Source: Glycomyces salinus (GTDB taxonomy: Bacteria > Actinomycetota > Actinomycetes > Mycobacteriales > Micromonosporaceae). Taken from it: a stretch of DNA of 64,000 nt. Position numbers and translations under genes: made by a program. The DNA lies in assembly GCF_016428645.1 (NCBI RefSeq), contig NZ_JAELXW010000014.1:1-64000 (forward strand), written 5' to 3'. The notes beneath the pieces are model-generated. The model saw only the letters and a list, made by a program, of their open reading frames with translations, did not search any database and was not told the DNA's origin. Position 1 is the stretch's first letter. Every line of letters starts with the position of its first letter. Positions 19,602 through 28,303 of the stretch are shown piece by piece.

Positions 19602-20546
19602 ATGAGCAAAGCGATCAACGGCCGCGCGATGGCGGCGGCCGGTGTGACGGTCCTGCTGTGGGCCTCGGCGTTCGTGTCGATCCGCGACGCCGGAAAGTAC
19701 TTCGAACCCGGCCCCCTCACGCTCGGGCGGGCCGCGGTCGCCGCGGTCGTCCTGCTGGCGGTCTTGGCCCTGCGCCGCGAGGGCCTGCCGCAGCGGCGAG
19801 CCTGGCCGGGCATCCTGACGGCCGGAGTGCTGTGGTTCGGCCTCTACATGGCCGCCCTCAACTGGGGCGAGCAACTGGTCGACGCGGGCACGGCCGCGCT
19901 GGTGGTCAACGTCGGGCCGATCCTGATGGCCCTGCTCGGCGGCTGGCTGCTGAAGGAGGGCTTCGCGCCCCGCCTGTTCGTGGGCATCGCCGTCTCCTTC
20001 GCCGGAGTCGCCGTGGTCAGCCTGTCGACCTCCCAAGCGGGCGGCGTCTCGGTGCTGGGCGTGCTGCTGTGCCTGTTCTCGGCGGTCGCCTACGCCGTCA
20101 GCGTCGTCGTGCAGAAGCCGACCCTCAAGTACGCCTCCTCGCTCCAGTTCACCGCCTTCGGCAACGCCATCGCCGCGGTGCTGTTCCTCCCGTTCGCCCC
20201 GGCCCTGTTCACCGAGCTCGACGCCGCCGGGCCCGTCCCCGGACTCCATGTGCTGTACCTGGGCCTGTTCCCGACCGCGTTGGCGTTCTTGACCTGGGGA
20301 TACGCCCTGAAGTTCACCACCGCCGGCAAGATGGGCGCGACCACGTACGCGGTCCCGGCCATCGTGGTGGCCATGTCGTGGCTGCTGCTCGGGGAGGTCC
20401 CCGGCTGGCTGACCCTCGGCGGCGGCGCGCTGTGCCTGCTGGGCGTGGCGATCTCGCGCTCGCGCCCGCGTTCGGGACCCGGGACTAGCGAGCCAGAGCC
20501 TCGGCCAGCCGCGTCAGCCGCTCCCGCCAAGCCGACTTCGCGGTAG
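19602..20546 (+). CDS. EamA/DMT family transporter
   Basis: 314 residues with ten predicted membrane helices in two EamA repeats: the first from AAAGVTVLLWASAFVSIRDA, the second from GVLLCLFSAVAYAVSVVVQK. Typical DMT-superfamily features are the Gly-rich helix ends and LLGEVPGWLTLGGGALCLLG. Probably exports a metabolite or amino acid. Start at 19602 has a GGAG ribosome site; the in-frame ATG at 19587 overlaps that site. The last 62 bp overlap the convergent DUF4287/SRPBCC gene. Confidence 0.92.
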   Translation: MSKAINGRAMAAAGVTVLLWASAFVSIRDAGKYFEPGPLTLGRAAVAAVVLLAVLALRREGLPQRRAWPGILTAGVLWFGLYMAALNWGEQLVDAGTAALVVNVGPILMALLGGWLLKEGFAPRLFVGIAVSFAGVAVVSLSTSQAGGVSVLGVLLCLFSAVAYAVSVVVQKPTLKYASSLQFTAFGNAIAAVLFLPFAPALFTELDAAGPVPGLHVLYLGLFPTALAFLTWGYALKFTTAGKMGATTYAVPAIVVAMSWLLLGEVPGWLTLGGGALCLLGVAISRSRPRSGPGTSEPEPRPAASAAPAKPTSR

Positions 20547-21012
20547 CGCCCTCCTCGGCCGAGGCCAGGCCGGGGATCTCGACCTGCACGGCGGTCTTGC
20601 CGCCGCCCTTGTCCGAGAGATTGACCAGCACGCGGGTGCCGTCCGAGGCGTCGAAGCGCACCGACTTCGGCGGCGAGGCCGAGCGCTGGGACAGCTCCAG
20701 GGCGCCGAGCCACTCGCGCTGGCGGTCGGGGTCGGCGACCCATTCGAAGGCGGTCCCGATCGCGACCGGGACGGTCTTGGAGGCGTTGGCCGAGAACGTG
20801 CCGTCGGCCCGCTGACCGGGTTCGCGCAGGCCGCGCTCCTGCTCGAAGCCGACGGTGATCGACTGGGCCCACCATCCGTCGACGCCGAACTCCTTGACCA
20901 GCAGGTGCGCGATGGCGGCGTGATCGAGCGAGGCGGCGTCGCGTTCGTCGAGGATCGCCAGCCACGTCTTCCAGTCCGCGCCGGTGCCCTCGATGAGCGC
21001 CTGGTCGGACAT
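20485..21012 (-). CDS. DUF4287 plus SRPBCC-like protein
   Basis: 175 residues from the ATG at 21012. Residues 1-65 match the DUF4287 pattern: IEGTGADWKTWLAILDERDA, HAAIAHLLVKEFGVDGWWAQ, then TVGFEQERGLR. The C-terminal part (KTVPVAIGTAFEWVADPDRQ..., TRVLVNLSDKGGGKTAVQVE) looks like a START/SRPBCC-type fold (AHSA1-like). Such proteins are common in actinobacteria, with no proven function. The 3' end overlaps the convergent EamA gene by 62 bp, so both reading frames are constrained there. Confidence 0.8.
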   Translation of the reverse strand: MSDQALIEGTGADWKTWLAILDERDAASLDHAAIAHLLVKEFGVDGWWAQSITVGFEQERGLREPGQRADGTFSANASKTVPVAIGTAFEWVADPDRQREWLGALELSQRSASPPKSVRFDASDGTRVLVNLSDKGGGKTAVQVEIPGLASAEEGATAKSAWRERLTRLAEALAR

Positions 21013-21164
21013 GCTCGCCCGCCTCCGCGCAGGAGTCTCACTCATTTCCTCAGCCTAAGCGATGGGGCATGAGTGCTTGTTCCGCTTTCGTGAATATTCG
21101 CCAATATTCGGCTCGGATGCGTATATGGTTCCGCCCGTCGACCAAGATTCGGAACGGAGCCTGT

Positions 21165-21965
21165 ATGCGAACCACTCGACTCCATGCCCCAGTCCATGCC
21201 GCTCTCACCGCCGCCGTCCTCATGACGACCCTGACCGCCTCGACCGCCCCGGCTGCCGCCGAATCGCCGCTCCACTACGTCGCGCTCGGGGACTCCTACT
21301 CGTCCGGCACCGGCATCGGCGACTACTCCGACCAGGGCTGCCGGCGTTCGGATCGGGCCTTCCCGCAGCTGCTGGCCGCCGAGATCGGCGCGGAGCTGGA
21401 CTTCGCCGCCTGCTCGGGCGCGCGGGCCGCCGACGTCGAGTCCGGCCAGGCCGGCCGCCTCGGCGCGGACACGGACCTGGTCACGATCACCCTCGGCGGC
21501 AACGACATCGACTGGGCCCGGGCGATCCGCGCCTGCGTCACCCCGTTCACCGGCTGCATCGACGACATCGAGGAGGCCGAGCGGCGGGCCGAGAACGAGC
21601 TGCCGGGGAAGCTCGCGGCCGCCTACGGCGCCGTGGCCGAGCGCGCCCCGGACGCCTCGGTGTACGTCCTGGGCTACCCGCGCCTGTTCAACGCCGAGGA
21701 CGAGTGCGACGCCTTCGGCCAGATCAGCATCGGCGAGCAGAAGCGCATGAACCGCACCGCCGACGTGCTCGCCGGGATCACGGAGGAGGCTGCCCGCGCG
21801 CAGGGATTCACCTATGTGGACGTGCGCAGCGCCTTCGACGGGCACGCCGTGTGCGACCCGGCGCCGTGGATCAACGGCCTGCGCCACCCGATCGGGGACT
21901 CCTACCACCCGAACGCCCGAGGCCACTCCGAGGGCTATCTGCCCGAGATCGCCGCGCTGATCTGA
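21165..21965 (+). CDS. Secreted SGNH/GDSL hydrolase (first of tandem pair)
   Basis: 266 residues. Sec signal peptide residues 1-33 (ending ASTAPAAAE). SGNH blocks: block I ALGDSYSSGTG with the catalytic Ser, block III TLGGNDIDW, block V SYHPNARGH with the catalytic Asp/His region. Cys pairs (CRRS, CSGARA, CVTPFTGC, ECDAF, VCDP) suggest disulfides, as in Streptomyces secreted lipases of this family. It probably hydrolyses lipid or acyl esters outside the cell. A GGAG site precedes the ATG. The paralogue starts 127 bp downstream. Confidence 0.92.
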   Translation: MRTTRLHAPVHAALTAAVLMTTLTASTAPAAAESPLHYVALGDSYSSGTGIGDYSDQGCRRSDRAFPQLLAAEIGAELDFAACSGARAADVESGQAGRLGADTDLVTITLGGNDIDWARAIRACVTPFTGCIDDIEEAERRAENELPGKLAAAYGAVAERAPDASVYVLGYPRLFNAEDECDAFGQISIGEQKRMNRTADVLAGITEEAARAQGFTYVDVRSAFDGHAVCDPAPWINGLRHPIGDSYHPNARGHSEGYLPEIAALI

Positions 21966-22092
21966 ACCCCGCGGGCGTCGGGCGCCCCATTGAGAACGAA
22001 ATATGTAAATTTGCCGACTTGAATCTTCTCACAAGTTACCCATCGGTAGACAATGTGGGTCACAGCAACGCCGACCCGCGAAGGAGCCCCGC

Positions 22093-22878
22093 ATGCGCAA
22101 ACTCCGAAGAACCGCACTGGCATTGGTCGCCGCGACCACCGCCGTCCTGCTCCCTATCTCCGCCGAGGCGACCGGAACGGACATCATCGAGTATGCGGCC
22201 CTTGGGGACTCGTACTCATCGGGCTCCGGCGCGGGCCCGTACACCGACTTCATCTGCCAACGCTCGGACAACGCCCATCCGGTCCTGCTGGCCGCCGAGC
22301 TCGACGCCAACCTGACCTTCGCCGCCTGCGGCGGCGCGACCACCGAAGACGTCCTCGAAGAGCAGATCGACGCCCTCGACCAGGACACTGACCTGGTCAC
22401 CATCGGCGTCGGCGGCAACGACATCGGCTGGACCGACGCCATCCTCGCGTGCATAATCCCGCTCCACAACTGCACAGCGGACATCGCCGAGGCCGAGCGG
22501 AAGGTCGTCGAGGAACTCCCGGCCAAACTGGATGCGGTCTACGCCGCGATCGCCGCGGCCGCGCCGTCCGCCGAGGTCTACGTCACCGGCTACCCGCGGC
22601 TGTTCGCCGCCCAGGACTCCTGCGACGCCCTGGGGCTGATCAGCATCGACGAGCAGGCGCGCATGAACGACGGAGCCGACCTGCTCGCCGAGACCATCGA
22701 GGGCGTCGCCCTTGACCACGGATTCACCTTCGTGGACATGCGAGACGCCTTCGAGAGCCACGCGATCTGCGACGACGAACCGTGGATCCACGGCTTCACG
22801 ATCCTCGAGGTGCCCTACCACCCCAACGTGGACGGACACCTGCACGGCTACTACCCGACCCTGTCGGCGGCCCTGTGA
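22093..22878 (+). CDS. Secreted SGNH/GDSL hydrolase (second of tandem pair)
   Basis: 261 residues with signal peptide MRKLRRTALALVAATTAVLL... cleaved near SAEA. Blocks: ALGDSYSSGSGAGPY, GVGGNDIGW and PYHPNVDGH. Cysteine positions and most of the body match the gene at 21165 (for example FAACGGATTEDV versus FAACSGARAADV, and YVTGYPRLFAAQDSCDALG versus YVLGYPRLFNAEDECDAFG), so the two arose by tandem duplication. Good ribosome site AAGGAG. The AT-rich 127-bp spacer (21966-22092) likely carries its own promoter. Ends 4 bp before the convergent recQ stop. Confidence 0.92.
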   Translation: MRKLRRTALALVAATTAVLLPISAEATGTDIIEYAALGDSYSSGSGAGPYTDFICQRSDNAHPVLLAAELDANLTFAACGGATTEDVLEEQIDALDQDTDLVTIGVGGNDIGWTDAILACIIPLHNCTADIAEAERKVVEELPAKLDAVYAAIAAAAPSAEVYVTGYPRLFAAQDSCDALGLISIDEQARMNDGADLLAETIEGVALDHGFTFVDMRDAFESHAICDDEPWIHGFTILEVPYHPNVDGHLHGYYPTLSAAL

Positions 22879-22882
22879 CCGC

Positions 22883-24988
22883 TCAGGCCTGCAACGCCAA
22901 GGCGAGCGGGTGGACCGCGGTCGCGCCCGCTCGCCGCAGCAACCCGGCCGCCACCGTCATCGACCAGCCGCTGTCGCGCACGTCGTCGACCAGCAGCACG
23001 CTCGAGGCCGGAACCGCGAAATCCACGGTGAACGCCCCGAGCACCTGCCGCAGCCGCTGGGCGCTGTTGGCCCGCCGCGGCCCCGGCTCCGCGCCGGGAA
23101 CCCGGCCCAGCGGCCCGAGATAGTCCATGCGGCCCAACTTCGCGATCCGCTCGGCGAACCCGTCCACCAGCAGCGGCCGCGACAGTGAACCCATCGAGAC
23201 CACCGAGCCGGGCCGCTCGGCCCAGTCCCAGGCCGCCAGCACCTTCACCACCGCGGCGAACACGTCGTCGGGCACCTCGCGGTCGACCCCGTCGCCGAGC
23301 AGATCCCGCAGCGCCGTGCCCCAGCCGATGTCCGACAGCCGCGCCAGCGCCCGCCCGCTCTCGGCGCTCTCCTCGGCCGGGATGCGACCCTTGAGATCGA
23401 TCCCGATCGCCTGCAAGCCCGTCGGCCACATGCGTTTGGCCTCGAAGGCGACCCCCGGGCGCGACAGCGCCGCCGCGGCGGACTCGACCTCGGCCGCCGA
23501 CACGGCCGCCTCCTCCCGCTCGCCGGTGCAGTTGTCGCAGCGCCCGCACGGCGCCGCCTCCGGGTCGTCCAGCTCGCCGCGCAGGAACTGGAGCCGGCAC
23601 TCCCCGGTGGCCTCGTAGGCCAGCATCCGCCGCTGCTCGTGCTCCCTGGCGGCCGCGACCTTCGCGTAACGCTCGGCGTCGTATGACCAGTCCCGCCCGG
23701 TGGCCTCCCACCCGCCCTTGACGCGGCGGACCGCGCCGTCCACGTCGAGGACCTTCAGCATCATCTCCAGGCGGGTGCGCCGCAGGTCCACCCGCGTCTC
23801 CAGCGCCGCCGTCGACAACGGACGACCGGCCTCGGCCAGCACCTCCAGCGTCTGCCGCACCGCAGGCTCGGCCGGGAACGACAGCGAACCGAAGTACTCC
23901 CAGATCGCCCGGTCCTCGGCCCCCGGCAGCAGGACCACCTCCGCGCGATCCCGGGCCCGGCCCGCGCGACCGATCTGCTGGTAGTAGGCCACCGGCGACG
24001 AGGGCGCTCCCAAATGGACCACGAAACCCAGGTCCGGCTTGTCGAAGCCCATCCCGAGCGCGCTGGTCGCCACCAGCGCCTTCAACTCGTTGCCGAGCAG
24101 GGCCTCCTCGCGCGCGAGCCGGTCGGCGCCCTCGGTCCGGCCGGTGTACGACGCCACCCGGTGGCCGCGCTCGGACAGGTACTCGGCGACCTCCTCGGCG
24201 GCGGCCACGGTCAGCGTGTAGACGATCCCCGACCCCGGCAGGCTCCGCAGCCGCTCGTCCAGCCAGGCCATGCGGTGCGCGTTGTCCGGCAGCCCCACCA
24301 CCGACAGCCGCAGCGACTCCCGGTCCAGGCTCCCGCGCAGCACCAACGTCTCCGAATTCTTTCGGTCGAGCTGCTCGGCCACGTCCGCGCTCACCCTCGC
24401 GTTCGCCGTGGCCGTGGTCGCCAAGACCGGCACCGAGTCCGGCAGGCCGCCGATGAAGGTGGCGATGCGCCGGTAATCGGGCCGGAAGTCGTGCCCCCAG
24501 TCGGAGATGCAGTGCGCCTCGTCGACCACGAGCATCCCGCACCCGGCCGCCAGCCGCGGCAGCTGATGGTCGCGGAAGGCCGGGTTGTTCAACCGCTCGG
24601 GACTGATCAGCAGCACATCGACCTCGTCGGCGGCGATCGCCTCGGTGATGGCCTCCCAGTCCTCCAGGTTCGCCGAGTTGATCGTGCGGGCCCGCACGCC
24701 CGCGCGCTCGGCGGCCTCGATCTGGTTGCGCATCAGCGCCAGCAGCGGCGAGACGATCACCGTCGGCCCCGCCCCGCGCCGCCGCAGCAGCGCCGTGGAG
24801 GCGAAATAGACCGCCGACTTCCCGAACCCGGTGCGCTGGACCAGCAGCACCCGCCGACCCGTGCCGTCGCACAGCGCCTCGATCGAACGCCACTGGTCCT
24901 CCCGCAACCGCGCGTCCGGACCCGCCAGCGCCCGCAGCAGCTCCTCGGCCTCGTCCCTGGATACCTGTTCGGTGATGCTCCCCGCCAT
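22883..24988 (-). CDS. recQ: RecQ family ATP-dependent DNA helicase with phosphoribosyltransferase-like C-terminus
   Basis: 701 residues. Helicase motifs in order: motif 0 LREDQWRSIEAL, Walker A QRTGFGKSAVYF (about 52-63), motif Ia VSPLLALMRNQ, DEAH box VVDEAHCISDWGHDFRPDYR with the RecQ aromatic loop, motif III ATTATAN, motif V ATSALGMGFDKPDL, motif VI QQIGRAGRARD. A Cys4 zinc site is present (CRLQFL..., CGRCDNC). The last 60 residues, including SSVLLVDDVRDSGWSMTVAA, resemble the PRPP-binding loop of type I phosphoribosyltransferases. Start at 24988 lacks a good ribosome site, so the mRNA may be leaderless; the frame is open further upstream. Confidence 0.9.
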   Translation of the reverse strand: MAGSITEQVSRDEAEELLRALAGPDARLREDQWRSIEALCDGTGRRVLLVQRTGFGKSAVYFASTALLRRRGAGPTVIVSPLLALMRNQIEAAERAGVRARTINSANLEDWEAITEAIAADEVDVLLISPERLNNPAFRDHQLPRLAAGCGMLVVDEAHCISDWGHDFRPDYRRIATFIGGLPDSVPVLATTATANARVSADVAEQLDRKNSETLVLRGSLDRESLRLSVVGLPDNAHRMAWLDERLRSLPGSGIVYTLTVAAAEEVAEYLSERGHRVASYTGRTEGADRLAREEALLGNELKALVATSALGMGFDKPDLGFVVHLGAPSSPVAYYQQIGRAGRARDRAEVVLLPGAEDRAIWEYFGSLSFPAEPAVRQTLEVLAEAGRPLSTAALETRVDLRRTRLEMMLKVLDVDGAVRRVKGGWEATGRDWSYDAERYAKVAAAREHEQRRMLAYEATGECRLQFLRGELDDPEAAPCGRCDNCTGEREEAAVSAAEVESAAAALSRPGVAFEAKRMWPTGLQAIGIDLKGRIPAEESAESGRALARLSDIGWGTALRDLLGDGVDREVPDDVFAAVVKVLAAWDWAERPGSVVSMGSLSRPLLVDGFAERIAKLGRMDYLGPLGRVPGAEPGPRRANSAQRLRQVLGAFTVDFAVPASSVLLVDDVRDSGWSMTVAAGLLRRAGATAVHPLALALQA

Positions 24989-25094
24989 GGGCACTGTTCT
25001 ACCCCGCCGGACCGACAGGACGCGAACGGGCCCGGAAATTCCCGAACCGGCGGGTCTGGACCGGTCGGCCCCGATCGGTCTAGGCTCGGCTGGC

Positions 25095-25676
25095 ATGACT
25101 ATCGAAGTGCCTTGGAAGTCCGGGACCTGGACCACCCTGCCGGCCGCTGCCGTGGAGGAGGACGGCCGCCTGATGGTGACCGCGGTCGAGGGCAGCGACG
25201 CCTGGCGCCGCACCGCCTACGGTTTCGTCCACGACAACGAGCACGCGCTCCTGGAGGAGTGGAATCGCGAACGGGCCGTCGAAATCGGCCTCAAGGCCGA
25301 GTTCACCCGGGAGTTCGACCAGGCGGGGCTGTTCATCCGCGTCGACGCCGAGCGCTGGATCAAGACCGGTCTGGAGTTCGCCGACGGCGTCCTCAACCTG
25401 GGCGCGGTCGTCACCGACGGCGACTCCGACTGGTCGAACGCGCCGGTGCCCGAATGGGCCGGCCGCGAGGTCACCATGCGGGTCTCCCGGATCAACGACG
25501 CGGTCGCCATCCGCGCCAGGGTCGACGACGAACCGTGGCACCTGGTGCGTCTGGCCCCGTTCGACCCGGCGGTCAGCGCGCAGGCCGGGCCGTTCTGCTG
25601 CGCCCCCACCCGCGCCGGACTGACGGTCACCTTCACCTCCTGGCGGCTGACCGAACCGGACGAGTCGATCCACTGA
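25095..25676 (+). CDS. DUF1349 domain protein
   Basis: 193 residues. DUF1349 (concanavalin-like beta-sandwich) features: YGFVHDNEHALLEEW, KAEFTREFDQAGLFIRVDAE, WIKTGLEFADGVLNLGAVVT and a final GPFCCAPTRAGLTVTFTSW. Family members bind or process carbohydrates, but most, like this one, lack a signal peptide and have no proven role. Its stop is one base from the stop of the convergent Atl-like gene. Divergent from recQ with 106 bp between starts. Confidence 0.88.
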   Translation: MTIEVPWKSGTWTTLPAAAVEEDGRLMVTAVEGSDAWRRTAYGFVHDNEHALLEEWNRERAVEIGLKAEFTREFDQAGLFIRVDAERWIKTGLEFADGVLNLGAVVTDGDSDWSNAPVPEWAGREVTMRVSRINDAVAIRARVDDEPWHLVRLAPFDPAVSAQAGPFCCAPTRAGLTVTFTSWRLTEPDESIH

Positions 25677-25677
25677 C

Positions 25678-26016
25678 TCAGTCGAGCTCCAGGGCCAGCA
25701 GCTTCAGGTCGTAGACGAACATGCGCCGGCCCTGGTCGGCCGCGCCCTTCGCGTTCACCTTCACGCCGTCGGCGCGCAGCAGATCGGGCACGTCCTCGCC
25801 GCTCCTGCCGTCCGACCAGCGGAAACCTTCGGAGACGACGCCGCGTGCGGTCAGCACCCGGTAGGCGTTCGGCACGCCGCCGTCGCGCATGAACGCCCCC
25901 ACCTGCCGGGGCCCGGTGCCGATCAGCTCGGCCAGGTCGCCGTAGGAGGTCCAGGTCCCCTCGGGCAGCGCGGCGACCAGCCGCCGCACCAGCTCCCAGT
26001 CTTGCTCAGTGGCCAT
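25678..26016 (-). CDS. Alkyltransferase-like (Atl/MGMT DNA-binding domain) protein
   Basis: 112 residues. It matches the DNA-binding domain of O6-alkylguanine-DNA alkyltransferase: VRRLVAALPEGTWTSYGDLAELIGTG, RQVGAFM and VPNAYRVLTARG. The position of the reactive PCHR motif reads PNAYR, so the methyl-acceptor Cys is absent, as in Atl proteins that flag alkylated bases for nucleotide excision repair. Ordinary MGMT function can be excluded. Start ATG at 26016. Confidence 0.88.
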   Translation of the reverse strand: MATEQDWELVRRLVAALPEGTWTSYGDLAELIGTGPRQVGAFMRDGGVPNAYRVLTARGVVSEGFRWSDGRSGEDVPDLLRADGVKVNAKGAADQGRRMFVYDLKLLALELD

Positions 26017-26102
26017 GCGCGCAGCCTATCGGCAGGCGCCGACGGGCGGTCTCCGCCACTGCCGGGCTCGCTGCGCGCTACGGGACCGTCTCCTGGTGTT
26101 AA

Positions 26103-26199
26103 CGTCGGAGACGACAGGGGAGCCGAACGGCTGAGAGTGCGGAACCGACCGCAGACCCTCGAACCTGATCCGGTTAGCACCGGCGTAGGAAGTCTTCGT
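26103..26199 (+). ncRNA. TPP (THI-element) riboswitch
   Basis: The sequence carries all conserved THI blocks in order: ACAGGGGAGCC (26114-26124), GGCTGAGAGTG (26129-26139), the variable P3 arm GCGGAACCGACCGC, GACCCTC and GAACCTGATCCGGTTAGCAC (26161-26180), then CGGCGTAGGAAGT. It lies 46 bp upstream of the YkoE-like gene. On binding thiamine pyrophosphate it should lower expression of the three-gene ECF transporter; whether it acts on transcription or translation is not decided by the sequence, though the short gap to the start codon favours translational control. Confidence 0.95.
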
Positions 26200-26244
26200 G
26201 TGCCGCTGTCGCGCCGTGTCCGAACGAACCGAAAGGCAACGCCC

Positions 26245-26853
26245 ATGCCTGCCAACGACAGCCCCACCGCGACCGCCTTCACCCGCTGGCGCACCCTCGA
26301 CATCGTCACCTGCGCGGTCCTGGCCGTCGCGTTCGGCGTGGTCTTCTGGGCCTGGAACTTCGTGTGGACCGGCCTCGAACCGGCCCTGGCCTTCCTCCTG
26401 CCGCTCAAAGGCATCCTCTACGGCGTCTGGCTCATCCCGGCCGTGCTCGCGCCGCTGATCGTCCGCAAGGCCGGCGCCGGAGTCTTCACCGAGGCCCTGG
26501 CCGCCGTCGTCTCGGCCCTGATGGGCTCGTTCTGGGGCGTCCTGGTGATCTACCAGGGCCTCGTCCAGGGCCTCGGCGGCGAGCTGGTGTTCGCCGCCGG
26601 ACGCTACCGCCGCTTCGGCACCGGCATCGCCGCGGCGGCCGGGGCGACGGCCTGCTGCGCCGCCACCGTCTGGGACCTGTTCGCCTACTACCAGAACCTC
26701 GACTTCTGGGCCTTCCAGCTCCCGTACGTCGCCTTCGCGATGGTCTCCGGCGCCGTCATCGCCGGACTCGGCTCGAAGGCCCTGGTCGCGGCCATGCTGC
26801 CGACCGGCGTCCTCGACTCGTTCCCGGCCGGGCGCGAGCGGACCCGGATCTGA
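26245..26853 (+). CDS. ykoE: ECF transporter substrate-binding (S) component for thiamine or its pyrimidine precursor
   Basis: 202 residues with six predicted membrane helices (TLDIVTCAVLAVAFGVVFWA..., LPLKGILYGVWLIPAVLAPL, ...). It matches the YkoE family: FEALA-like FTEALAAVVSALMGSFWGVL and the YQNLDFWAFQLPY region. Situated directly after a TPP riboswitch and followed by ATPase and T-component genes, it forms the specificity subunit of a thiamine or hydroxymethylpyrimidine importer. The ATG at 26245 has an AAAGG ribosome site. Confidence 0.93.
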   Translation: MPANDSPTATAFTRWRTLDIVTCAVLAVAFGVVFWAWNFVWTGLEPALAFLLPLKGILYGVWLIPAVLAPLIVRKAGAGVFTEALAAVVSALMGSFWGVLVIYQGLVQGLGGELVFAAGRYRRFGTGIAAAAGATACCAATVWDLFAYYQNLDFWAFQLPYVAFAMVSGAVIAGLGSKALVAAMLPTGVLDSFPAGRERTRI

Positions 26854-26860
26854 ACCCGCC

Positions 26861-28303
26861 GTGATCTCGGTCGAGTTCAGCGACTTCGGCTGGCGGCACG
26901 CCGGGCGGCGCGCTCCGGCCGTCTCCGGTGTCGACCTGCGCATCGAACCCGGCGAACGGGTCCTCCTGCTCGGCCCCTCGGGGTCGGGCAAGTCGACGCT
27001 GCTGGCCGCGCTCGCCGGGCTGCTCTCCACCGACTCCGGGGAGAGCAGCGGCCGGGTCCTGCTCGACGGCACCGACGCCGCCGCCCGACGCGGCCGGGTC
27101 GGCATCCTCTTCCAGGATCCCGAGACGCAGCTGGTCATGGCCCGCAGCGGCGACGACGTCGCCTTCGGTCTGGAGAACCAGGCCGTGCCCGCCGAGGAGA
27201 TCTGGCCGCGAGTGCGCGAGGCCCTGGCCGCCGTGGGCTTCCCCTACCCGCTCTCCCATCCCACGCACGCGCTCTCCGGCGGCGAGCAGCAGCGTCTGGC
27301 TCTGGCCGGGGTCCTCGCGCGCCGCCCCGACCTGATCCTGCTGGACGAGCCGACGGCGAACGTCGACCCCGAAGGCGCCGAAGCGATCCGGGAGAGCATC
27401 AGGAAGTCCCTGGCCGAGACCTCGGCGACCATGATCGTCGTGGAGCACCGGGTCGCCGACATCCTCGACCTGATCGACCGCGTCGTCGCCCTCGGCCCCG
27501 GCGGCGAACCGGTCGCCGACGGGCCTCCCGAGGCGGTCTTCGCCGAGCACGGCCGCTCCCTCGCCGAACAGGGGGTCTGGGTGCCCGGTGCCCCGGTCCC
27601 GGACCGGCGAGGCGGCGGAGCCGGCCCCTCGCGGCTGCGGGGCGAACAGCTTACCCAGACCTACCCCGGGGCCGCCCGGCCCGCCCTGTCCGGGGTCGAC
27701 TTCGACCTGCGCGAAGGCGAGCTGCTGGCCGTCACCGGCCCCAACGGCTCCGGCAAGTCCACACTGTGCCTGCTGGCGGGCGGGCTGATGAAACCCACGG
27801 GAGGCAGGACGAGCGTCCCGGGGGAGGCCCGGCCGCTGCACCGGCTCCCGGCCCGCCGCCTGACCACCCGGGTCGGCTCGGTCTTCCAGGACACCGAGCA
27901 CCAGTTCGTGACCGGCACCGTCCGAAGCGAACTGGCATTCGCCCCCAAGGCCGCCGGGTGGGCCCGGCCCCGGATCGACGCGCGCGTCGACGAACTGCTC
28001 GAACGGCTCCGCCTCGACAGGCTGGCCGAGGCCAATCCGCACACGCTCTCCGGCGGCGAGGCCCGCCGCCTGTCGGTGGCGAGCGCGCTGGCGGCGGCCC
28101 CCGGGGTGCTGCTGCTGGACGAGCCGACCTTCGGGCAGGACCGGCGCACCTGGGGCGAACTGGTCGACCTGACCGCGAACATCCGCGACGAGGGCACGGC
28201 CGTCCTCGCCGTCACCCACGACCGGGACTTCGCCGCGGCCCTGGCCGACCGCGAGCTGGTGCTGCGCCGGGGCGAAGTGGACCGGGAGGTCGGCCGATGC
28301 TGA
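26861..28303 (+). CDS. ykoD: ECF transporter energy-coupling ATPase, fused double ABC domain
   Basis: 480 residues from a GTG start 7 bp after ykoE. Two ABC ATPase domains in one chain. First: Walker A LLGPSGSGKSTLL (about 36-48), Q-loop ILFQDPETQ, signature LSGGEQQRLALA, Walker B LILLDEPTANVD, switch VVEHR. Second (from about 250): Walker A VTGPNGSGKSTLC, Q-loop VFQDTEHQF, signature LSGGEARRLSVA, Walker B VLLLDEPTFGQD, switch VTHDRD. Both sites look catalytically complete. It powers the YkoE/YkoC importer. Confidence 0.95.
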   Translation: MISVEFSDFGWRHAGRRAPAVSGVDLRIEPGERVLLLGPSGSGKSTLLAALAGLLSTDSGESSGRVLLDGTDAAARRGRVGILFQDPETQLVMARSGDDVAFGLENQAVPAEEIWPRVREALAAVGFPYPLSHPTHALSGGEQQRLALAGVLARRPDLILLDEPTANVDPEGAEAIRESIRKSLAETSATMIVVEHRVADILDLIDRVVALGPGGEPVADGPPEAVFAEHGRSLAEQGVWVPGAPVPDRRGGGAGPSRLRGEQLTQTYPGAARPALSGVDFDLREGELLAVTGPNGSGKSTLCLLAGGLMKPTGGRTSVPGEARPLHRLPARRLTTRVGSVFQDTEHQFVTGTVRSELAFAPKAAGWARPRIDARVDELLERLRLDRLAEANPHTLSGGEARRLSVASALAAAPGVLLLDEPTFGQDRRTWGELVDLTANIRDEGTAVLAVTHDRDFAAALADRELVLRRGEVDREVGRC

